DNA from: Erwinia_E haradaeae_D
GTDB taxonomy: Bacteria; Pseudomonadota; Gammaproteobacteria; Enterobacterales; Enterobacteriaceae
Assembly (NCBI RefSeq): GCF_900698935.1
Contig: NZ_LR217715.1
Span: 62,001-126,000, forward strand
Length of the DNA: 64,000 bases
Direction of reading: 5' to 3'
The translations under genes were made by a program, and so were the position numbers. The notes under the pieces are model-generated. The model had not been told where the DNA came from and did no database searches. It was given only the letters and a program-made list of their open reading frames with translations. Within the stretch, counting starts at the first letter, position 1; every line of letters starts with the position of its first letter. Below, piece after piece: positions 27,671 through 35,249 of the stretch.

Positions 27671-29017
27671 ATGTCTCAAAATCTTATCATAGCGAAATTT
27701 GGCGGTAGTAGTGTAGCTGATTATATAGCCATGAATAACAGCGCTGATGTAGTATTGTCTAACCCGGCGATACGCCTAGTAGTATTATCCGCATCCTCTG
27801 GGGTAACGAACCAGTTATTGATACTAGCGACAGGTCAAAATAAGAAGAAACGACTTAATGTATTGACTGAGATTGTTCGTATTCAATATTCTATCCTTGA
27901 GAAGATGCCTCATCATGCATTCATCTATGGTAAAATAAATGATATAATAGAGAAAATTAAGATTTTGTCTAGTATTGCAGAACGAGTCACTTCTTCTGAA
28001 CTGACAGATGAGTTGGTAAGCTGTGGTGAATTAATGTCCAGTTTACTTTTTGTAGAGGTTCTGCGTCAGCGTAGAATGGACGCAGAATGGTTTGATGTAC
28101 GCAGAGTAATGCGTACTAATGCGTGCTTTGGTTGTGCTGAGCCGGACATTGGAATTTTAGGAAAATTAGTAAAGCAGCAATTAAAACCGCTTCTTGAAGA
28201 AGCATTAATTGTAACACAAGGATTCATTGGGCAAGACAAAAAAGGTAGAACTACTACTTTGGGTCGTGGGGGAAGTGATTATACTGCAGCAATCTTAGGT
28301 GAAGCGCTACAAGTTAAAAGAATCGATATCTGGACTGATGTACCAGGTATTTATACGACGGATCCACATTTAGTTCCGTCTGCTAGACGGATTGATGAAA
28401 TCACGTTTTCAGAAGCTACAGCGATGGCAATGTTTGGTGCTAAAATATTACATCCAGGAACTTTATTACCAGCAGTCCGTAGCGATATATCTATATTTAT
28501 CGGCTCTAGTAAAAATCCGAAAGCTGGTGGAACAATAGTATCGCATAAGACTCACCATTTACCTACATTTCGCGCCTTAACATTACGTCGTAAACAGATT
28601 TTGCTCCAATGTCATGGCCTTAAGAGGTTATCAAGAAATTTTTTAGAAACAATATTGAAAATATTTATAGACTATCAGATTTCTATAGCATTTATGACGA
28701 TTTCTAATGTAAGTTTATTATTAATGGTGGATATGAGCTATGCGTCTACAACAATAACTAGTCTACTTCGCAAATCACTTTCTTCAGAACTTTTATCATC
28801 ATGCCGATTAGAAGTGGAAGATAATCTAGCATTGGTTTCAATCATCGGTAATTCAGCGTTTCAGACCCCTCGCATCAATCAAGAAGTATTACGTCTATTG
28901 GATTTCGTGAACATACGTATATTAGATGATGGTAATTTATCCGTGCTGTGTTTGCTGGTGCAAGATTATGATTCTGAACAAATAATAAAAATATTACACC
29001 GCAAGATATTTGAATAA
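27671..29017 (+). CDS. lysC: Aspartokinase III (LysC-type) with altered lysine-binding ACT domains
   Basis: Phosphorylates aspartate, opening the lysine/threonine/methionine family; 448 residues (E. coli AKIII 449), with no homoserine dehydrogenase fusion. The kinase core is intact: KFGGSSVAD, SCGELMSS, FIGQDKKGRTTTLGRGGSDYTA and TDVPGIYTTDP. The C-terminal ACT region is divergent. Aligned to E. coli numbering it reads E250A, M318R, G323N, D340A, T344I, E346N and T352M, with single-residue deletions near 320 and in the second ACT motif, where GASSHNL is not preserved. These are positions where E. coli changes relieve lysine inhibition or that line the site. No lysine riboswitch is seen upstream. 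Confidence 0.95.
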   Translation: MSQNLIIAKFGGSSVADYIAMNNSADVVLSNPAIRLVVLSASSGVTNQLLILATGQNKKKRLNVLTEIVRIQYSILEKMPHHAFIYGKINDIIEKIKILSSIAERVTSSELTDELVSCGELMSSLLFVEVLRQRRMDAEWFDVRRVMRTNACFGCAEPDIGILGKLVKQQLKPLLEEALIVTQGFIGQDKKGRTTTLGRGGSDYTAAILGEALQVKRIDIWTDVPGIYTTDPHLVPSARRIDEITFSEATAMAMFGAKILHPGTLLPAVRSDISIFIGSSKNPKAGGTIVSHKTHHLPTFRALTLRRKQILLQCHGLKRLSRNFLETILKIFIDYQISIAFMTISNVSLLLMVDMSYASTTITSLLRKSLSSELLSSCRLEVEDNLALVSIIGNSAFQTPRINQEVLRLLDFVNIRILDDGNLSVLCLLVQDYDSEQIIKILHRKIFE

Positions 29018-30198
29018 TTACTTGTGTATTAATACATATCTATTATGAGTTATCGTGCCTAATTCATTGATGATAAGTGATCTATTATCATGTATTGTTT
29101 AATATAATCTATGAGAGATATTTTGAATAAGAGTGTTCTTTCTACTACAATCGTTTCAAATTTTCACTATGGTGGATTTATCAGGTCTTTTTATCAAAGT
29201 ATGAAATTCTTGAAGAATTCATCCATTTAAAATTATATGTCTGATCGTACAAGATACATATGATGTATCATTGTCTTTATATTAAGGTTTTGGTAGCATC
29301 AGTTGCAGTAGAATTTTTACTTATTTTAAATGCACAGCTATGTTATCTGAAGGTTGATGGCAGAGATGCAATGCAAGTATGATAATTTTTTTGATGTTTG
29401 GATTATGACGTGATGTATTATGTATGCATGTATTGCGATTAATTTTGTAGTATAGAAAATGTAAAATTGCTTCTTGCTGTGATAAGCGATAGAGTATTAA
29501 GAGATGGTATCATGATTTAGTAGATTAGATAGAAAAATGCTGTGCCAGAAATTAAGATTTAGTAACGTTGATGATAATGCAGAAGAATGTTGTTGTTATG
29601 GTTTAGAGAATGCGATGACCTGTGTAGACTAGATGTCTTAGAACGCTCATAATATAGTGATTAGGCGGTCATGTAATTTTTTGGTGTTATTTTTTTGGAT
29701 AGCAGCATAGGTATTCTGTGTGGTTTTTAGTGTAGAAAAATATTTTTATTCTCATGAGCTCAATGAGTACGTAAGAATTTTATCTGCATATGTAGAATGA
29801 TTATTCTAAGCACAGATACTAAAAAATGATATCTAATTTTTTTGATTTCACGGAAAAGTTTTATCAAACGAGATGGATTTGCAAATAGATTTCCCTGAAC
29901 TGGATAATCAGATCTATTTCATGTGTTAAAAATGATTTTCTCTTAAGTATGGATGGTGGATGTTGTGTATATTATGTGATATGTCCGTTAGGAACGGTTC
30001 CATAGATAACAAGGTTATCGTAAAATAAGTTAGTCATCACCTTATGACATTAGAGATTATTTATATATCAACGTATGAGTGATCTATTAATTCAATATAG
30101 CGATACTTGAGATATAAAATGTTAAAAAAAATAGATGTGAACATCTTCTCTAATATGATGAACAGCACTTACAGTGTTAACTTTTTGAGTTCGTAAAT
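29018..30198. other. Intergenic desert upstream of the nuo operon, 1.2 kb
   Basis: No gene recognised. A weak promoter-like pair (TTCAAT at 30091-30096, TATAAA at 30113-30118, 16-bp spacing) lies about 80 bases before nuoA and could drive the operon, with low confidence. Confidence 0.6.
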
Positions 30199-30660
30199 AT
30201 GTCTCCAATTATAGAAAGGGTTTTCAGCCAGTGTATATTTAGTGTGTGTTTTATGGTCGTAGCATGCTTCGGCTTGACTCTCTTGGCTATATCATGGTTT
30301 TTAGGTGAGAAAACAAGCGGACGATATACGCATACACCATTTGAATCTGGTATTGTTTCTGTAGGCAGCGCTAGGTTGTGTTTCTCTGTGAAGTTCTATT
30401 TAGTCGCTATGTTTTTTGTGATTTTTGATGTTGAGGCTTTATATCTGTACGCTTGGTCAACTTCTATTCGTGAAAGCGGTTGGATGGGATTTACTGAAGC
30501 CACTATGTTTATTTTTGTTTTACTTGTTAGTTTATTTTATCTAATACGTATTGGCGCCCTTGACTGGTCTCCAATGAGTCGCACAATAGATATAAAGAAA
30601 ACAGCTATATCGCATGATTTATCAGATACTGCACATACTCATACATACAAAGATTCATGA
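30199..30660 (+). CDS. nuoA: NADH:quinone oxidoreductase subunit A
   Basis: Inner-membrane subunit of complex I with three spans, next to NuoH and the quinone site; 153 residues (E. coli 147). The signature FESGIVSVGSARLCFSVKFY and the acidic second span FVIFDVEALYLYAWS are conserved, as is the last span ending RIGALDW. The C-terminal tail is divergent and hydrophilic. First gene of the 13-gene operon in E. coli order. Its stop lies 25 bases before nuoB. Confidence 0.96.
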   Translation: MSPIIERVFSQCIFSVCFMVVACFGLTLLAISWFLGEKTSGRYTHTPFESGIVSVGSARLCFSVKFYLVAMFFVIFDVEALYLYAWSTSIRESGWMGFTEATMFIFVLLVSLFYLIRIGALDWSPMSRTIDIKKTAISHDLSDTAHTHTYKDS

Positions 30661-30685
30661 ATTTAGATTCAGAAGGGCACAGCAT

Positions 30686-31363
30686 ATGGATTATACTTTA
30701 ACGAGACCTGATCTCAATGGCGAGAACAATCGTTATCCTTTGCATCACAAAGAAGTAGGCGTCACTGATCCATTAGAGAAATATGTACATAAGAATATTT
30801 TTCTTGGAAAGCTATCACATCTTATACATGACACAGTCAATTGGGGGCGAAAAAATTCTCTTTGGCCATTTAATTTTGGTTTATCTTGTTGTTATGTAGA
30901 AATGACTACGTCATTTACTGCAGTGCATGACATTGCTCGATTTGGGTCGGAAGTGATTCGTATATCACCACGACAAGCCGACTTGATGATCATAGCAGGT
31001 ACTTGTTTCATTAAGATGGTTCCAGTCATACAACGCTTATATGATCAAATGCTTGCACCAAAATGGGTTATTTCCATGGGGGCCTGTGCAAATTCTGGTG
31101 GTATGTATGATATATACTCAGTAGTACAAGGTGTAGATAAATTTCTACCAGTAGATGTATATATCCCGGGTTGCCCACCACGTCCAGAATCTTACATACA
31201 AGCGTTATTACTATTACAAGAATCAATTGGTAAAGAGCGGAGACCATTATCATCTATAATGAGCGATCAAGGTGTTTACCGTGCTAACATGTCATCAGAG
31301 CGAGATAGAAAGAATGCAGAACGTATTGCTATGACAACTGCACGTATACCGGATGAAATTTAA
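30686..31363 (+). CDS. nuoB: NADH:quinone oxidoreductase subunit B (cluster N2)
   Basis: Peripheral-arm subunit carrying the terminal [4Fe-4S] cluster N2 that reduces quinone; 225 residues (E. coli 220). The ligands are the tandem Cys in LSCCYVEM, Cys in GTCFIKM and Cys in GCPPRP. ATG at 30686 matches the E. coli start (MDYTLTR) and has AGAAGGG 8 nt before it; the frame extends upstream into nuoA but is not used. A few extra residues appear before VNWGRKN compared with E. coli. A 154-base gap separates it from nuoCD. Confidence 0.97.
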   Translation: MDYTLTRPDLNGENNRYPLHHKEVGVTDPLEKYVHKNIFLGKLSHLIHDTVNWGRKNSLWPFNFGLSCCYVEMTTSFTAVHDIARFGSEVIRISPRQADLMIIAGTCFIKMVPVIQRLYDQMLAPKWVISMGACANSGGMYDIYSVVQGVDKFLPVDVYIPGCPPRPESYIQALLLLQESIGKERRPLSSIMSDQGVYRANMSSERDRKNAERIAMTTARIPDEI

Positions 31364-31517
31364 TTCTATACACAGATGATGGTGTCGATATGTATTAATA
31401 AAATTACATTTTTAATTTTTAGCATATTGTGTGACGAAATAGGTAAGATTCTGATATTAGTAGCATGATGTGCATATGACATGTAAGTTGAGTGAACTAG
31501 AAAATAGTGAATAATCT

Positions 31518-33317
31518 ATGAGAGATTCAAGTAGAAAAGATTTTGTACAGACAACATGGAGGAATAAGGATCATCAAGATGATCCGCTAATCAGTGAACT
31601 CCATCACCATTTTGGCGCGCATGCTTTTATTCTACAAGCTACGCGTATCGGTATACAAGTAGTTTGGGTGCAACGTGAACAGTTTCTCAAAATTATTGCA
31701 TTTCTTTATAAGTTATTTAAACCATATATACTGTTGTATGACTTACATGGAATGGATGAGCGCCAAAGAATGCATCGTATTGGTTTGCCGCAAGCAGATT
31801 TTTCTGTGTTTTATCATCTAATTTTGATCAAACAAAATCGAGATATAATACTTAAAATAGCGTTATTTGAAAATGATTTACATGTGCCAACTATTAGTAA
31901 TATTTTTCCAAACGCTAATTGGTATGAACGAGAAACATGGGAAATGTTTGGTATCAATATTATTGGCCATCCTCATCTCACGCGCATCCTCATGCCACAA
32001 AGTTGGCAAGGACATCCACTACGTAAAGATTACCCAGCTCGTGCGACTGAATTTGATCCCTTTGAGCTTACTAAACAAAAAGAAGATTCGGAAATGCAAT
32101 CTCTGCTTTTCCATCCAGAACATTGGGGCTTAAAGCGCTCTAACGCTCATGAGGATTTTATGTTTCTTAATCTTGGCCCGAATCATCCTTCAGTGCATGG
32201 AGCGTTTCGTATTATTCTTCAGCTTGATGGCGAAGAAATTATTAATTGCATACCAGACATTGGTTACCACCATCGCGGTGCAGAAAAAATGGCTGAACGC
32301 CAGTCTTGGCACAGCTACATTCCTTATACTGATCGTATTGAATATCTCGGTGGTTGTGTTAATGAACTACCTTATGTTTTGTCAGTAGAAAAATTAGCTG
32401 GTATTAGTGTGCCAGAGCGCGTTGAAGTCATGCGCGTGATGCTATCGGAGTTATTTCGTATTAATAGTCATTTATTATATATCTCGACTTTTATTCAAGA
32501 TGTTGGCTCTATGTCACCAGTATTTTTAGCCTTCACGGATCGTCAAAAAATTTATAATATAGTGGAGGCAATTACTGGCGCACGTATGCACCCGGCTTGG
32601 TTTCGAATAGGGGGAGTGGCAAACGATCTTCCTAAAGGATGGGAGCAACTACTTCGTGATTTATTGAATTGGTTACCCAAACGTTTGAGAACATATGAGA
32701 AGGTTGCTTTAAAAAATTCCATATTAATCGCGCGTGCTAAAGATGTGGCTGCGTATAATATGGAGGAAGCATTAGCTTGGGGTACTACTGGTGCAGGGCT
32801 GCGGGCTACTGGTTTAGATTTTGATGTACGCAAGTGGCGCCCTTATTCTGGTTATGAAAAGTTTGATTTTGAAGTGCCTATTGGTCATGGTGTCAGTTGT
32901 TCTTATACTCGAGTTCTCCTTAAGATGGAAGAAATACGTCAGAGTATGCGTATTTTAGAACAATGCTTGCATAATATGCCAGAGGGCTCCATTAAAGCTG
33001 ATCATCCACTAACCACACCACCACCTAAAGAGCGAACTTTGCAGCATATTGACACTCTCATCACTCATTTTCTTCAGTTGTCATGGGGTCCGGTAATACC
33101 AGCTAATGAATCTTTCCAGATGATAGAGGCGACGAAAGGGATCAATAGTTATTATTTAACTAGTGATGGAAATACGATGAGTTATCGTACTCGTATTCGT
33201 ACACCAAGTTTTCCACACTTACAACAAATTCCATCGGTTATTAAAGGAAGTTTAGTGTCAGATTTAATTGTGTATCTTGGTAGTATTGATTTTGTTATGT
33301 CAGATGTGGATCGCTAA
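31518..33317 (+). CDS. nuoC: NADH:quinone oxidoreductase fused subunits C and D
   Basis: Single fused NuoCD polypeptide of 599 residues (E. coli about 600), the arrangement found in Enterobacterales and some relatives. Residues 1-190 form the NuoC (30 kDa) part ending in QGHPLRKDYP. The NuoD (49 kDa) part starts at LNLGPNHPSVHGAFRI, which lines the quinone cavity with its conserved His, and continues through DIGYHHRGAEKMAE, DRIEYLGG and a closing hydrogenase-like segment IDFVMSDVDR. No break occurs at the linker. Two bases separate its stop from nuoE. Also called nuoCD. Confidence 0.97.
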   Translation: MRDSSRKDFVQTTWRNKDHQDDPLISELHHHFGAHAFILQATRIGIQVVWVQREQFLKIIAFLYKLFKPYILLYDLHGMDERQRMHRIGLPQADFSVFYHLILIKQNRDIILKIALFENDLHVPTISNIFPNANWYERETWEMFGINIIGHPHLTRILMPQSWQGHPLRKDYPARATEFDPFELTKQKEDSEMQSLLFHPEHWGLKRSNAHEDFMFLNLGPNHPSVHGAFRIILQLDGEEIINCIPDIGYHHRGAEKMAERQSWHSYIPYTDRIEYLGGCVNELPYVLSVEKLAGISVPERVEVMRVMLSELFRINSHLLYISTFIQDVGSMSPVFLAFTDRQKIYNIVEAITGARMHPAWFRIGGVANDLPKGWEQLLRDLLNWLPKRLRTYEKVALKNSILIARAKDVAAYNMEEALAWGTTGAGLRATGLDFDVRKWRPYSGYEKFDFEVPIGHGVSCSYTRVLLKMEEIRQSMRILEQCLHNMPEGSIKADHPLTTPPPKERTLQHIDTLITHFLQLSWGPVIPANESFQMIEATKGINSYYLTSDGNTMSYRTRIRTPSFPHLQQIPSVIKGSLVSDLIVYLGSIDFVMSDVDR

Positions 33318-33319
33318 TT

Positions 33320-33835
33320 ATGTATAGTAAAAGGATTAAAATTCATACACTGTACGAATCTGATGATAGTACGATCAGCGATCGAGAGCGTGATTCTATA
33401 ATGCATGAGAAGGATTTCTATGAAGATACGCGTGCGATTGTAATTGAAGCGTTAAAGATTATACAGAAAGAGAGAGGCTGGGTATCCGATATTCTGATTA
33501 AAGATATCGCACATATTTTAGATCTTCCCGTCAGTGATGTAGAGGGGGTTGCAACGTTCTATAGTCAAATTTATCGTAGACCAGTCGGTCGTCATATTAT
33601 TAGATACTGTGACAGTGTGGTGTGCTATCTTATGGGATATGAGATTATTTTGTCTACGCTCGAAGACTGCTTGCACATTCAGCCTGGACAGACTACAAAC
33701 GATCAGCGTTTTACATTACTACCAACTTGTTGCTTAGGAAATTGTGACAAGGCACCAACAATGATGATTGATACAGCAACATACGGAAATCTTACGTCTG
33801 AAGATATTAGTATACTACTGGAAAAGTACGAATGA
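33320..33835 (+). CDS. nuoE: NADH:quinone oxidoreductase subunit E (cluster N1a)
   Basis: Thioredoxin-like peripheral subunit with the [2Fe-2S] cluster N1a; 171 residues (E. coli 166). The four ligands are seen in YCDSVVC and TCCLGNC. EALKIIQKERGWV and VEGVATFYSQIYRRPVG are conserved. The N-terminus differs in sequence but not much in length. The stop overlaps the nuoF start as ATGA (33832-33835), indicating coupling. Confidence 0.96.
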   Translation: MYSKRIKIHTLYESDDSTISDRERDSIMHEKDFYEDTRAIVIEALKIIQKERGWVSDILIKDIAHILDLPVSDVEGVATFYSQIYRRPVGRHIIRYCDSVVCYLMGYEIILSTLEDCLHIQPGQTTNDQRFTLLPTCCLGNCDKAPTMMIDTATYGNLTSEDISILLEKYE

Positions 33836-35106
33836 AACAGGTGAAGCGTACTGCTTATACCCATCCTTTAACTTGGCGTATGCGAGAAGATAGGGGTCCC
33901 GTTTTTCTAGATGAATACCGCAAGAAAAAAGGGTATTATGCTGCAGAAAAAGCGTTAACAGTGATGACGGCCAGTGCAGTGGTTGCATTAGTACATCAAT
34001 CTGGTTTAAAAGGACGTGGTGGTGCAGGTTTTCCCACTGGATTGAAATGGCGTCTCATGACAAAAGATGTATCAGGCAACTTTAGATACTTGTTATGTAA
34101 TGCAGATGAAATGGAGCCTGGAACTTATAAAGATCGTTTACTCATGGAGCAAATGCCACATCAATTAATAGAAGGGATGTTAATTAGTGCTTATGCATTG
34201 CATGTATATAGAGGGTATATTTTTCTTAGAGGTGAGTATGTTCAAGCCGAAGTAAATTTACGTCGCGCTATTGCAGAAGCAAAAGAAGCAGGATTTTTAG
34301 GAAATGATATTTTCGGCACTCACTTTCATTTTGATCTTATCATTCATACTGGAGCGGGTCGTTATATTTGTGGCGAAGAAACAGCCTTAATCAATTCCTT
34401 AGAAGGGCGTCGCGCGAATCCAAGATCTAAACCTCCCTTTCCATCCGTAATAGGGGTATGGGGTAAACCAACATGTGTGAATAACGTGGAAACACTTTTT
34501 AATATTCCAGCAATTATTGATCATGGTGTAGAGTGGTATACAAATCTCTCAAAGAGCCCTGATGCAGGAACAAAACTGATGGGTTTTTCTGGTCGAGTCA
34601 AATATCCAGGCGTATGGGAGCTTCCGTTTGGTACGACTGCACGCGAAATCCTTGAAGAGTATGCTGGTGGTTTGTGTGACGGATTCAAACTTAAAGCATG
34701 GCAACCAGGGGGCGCGAGTACTGATTTTCTTATTGAAAAGGATCTGGATTTACCTATGGAGTTTTCAAGCATTAGTCATGCTGGCAGTCGTCTAGGCACG
34801 GCGCTGGCAATGGCTGTGGATCATAAGATCAACATGGTATCTTTAGTGTATAATATAGAAAAATTCTTTTCTCGTGAATCGTGTGGTTGGTGTACACCTT
34901 GTCGGGAGGGATTGCCTTGGAGCGTAAAAATCTTACGAGCTTTAGAGCAGAAGAAAGGGCAATCTGGAGATATTGAACTGTTATTATATCTTTGCAGACA
35001 TCTGGGACCTGGTAAAACTTTTTGTGCCCACGCTCCTGGTGCTATTGCCCCATTGCGGAGTGCTATTAAATATTTTCATGAAGAGTTTGAAGCAGGTATA
35101 CTATAG
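33832..35106 (+). CDS. nuoF: NADH:quinone oxidoreductase subunit F (NADH/FMN site), C-terminus shortened
   Basis: Entry subunit binding NADH, FMN and [4Fe-4S] cluster N3. 424 residues, about 21 fewer than E. coli. The nucleotide loop GLKGRGGAGFPTGLKW, the FMN-side YLLCNADEMEPGTYKDR and RYICGEETALINSLEGRR, and the N3 ligands ESCGWCTPCR with the later Cys in KTFCAHAPG are intact. The protein ends right after FEAGI, whereas E. coli continues with a further tail; the next 143 bases contain no in-frame continuation. Function is probably retained because all cofactor sites lie upstream. Confidence 0.96.
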   Translation: MKQVKRTAYTHPLTWRMREDRGPVFLDEYRKKKGYYAAEKALTVMTASAVVALVHQSGLKGRGGAGFPTGLKWRLMTKDVSGNFRYLLCNADEMEPGTYKDRLLMEQMPHQLIEGMLISAYALHVYRGYIFLRGEYVQAEVNLRRAIAEAKEAGFLGNDIFGTHFHFDLIIHTGAGRYICGEETALINSLEGRRANPRSKPPFPSVIGVWGKPTCVNNVETLFNIPAIIDHGVEWYTNLSKSPDAGTKLMGFSGRVKYPGVWELPFGTTAREILEEYAGGLCDGFKLKAWQPGGASTDFLIEKDLDLPMEFSSISHAGSRLGTALAMAVDHKINMVSLVYNIEKFFSRESCGWCTPCREGLPWSVKILRALEQKKGQSGDIELLLYLCRHLGPGKTFCAHAPGAIAPLRSAIKYFHEEFEAGIL

Positions 35107-35249
35107 GCATATCAAGAAAGTCAATATGGTGAGATGCGTGTAATTTGTGTGATGTACACTTACTTAATCAATGTCATATTGAAATTGTGCCATATAAATC
35201 GCGCGGAGTGCTTGAACGTGTATGATAGAACTAGTTTGGTGGAAGTATA

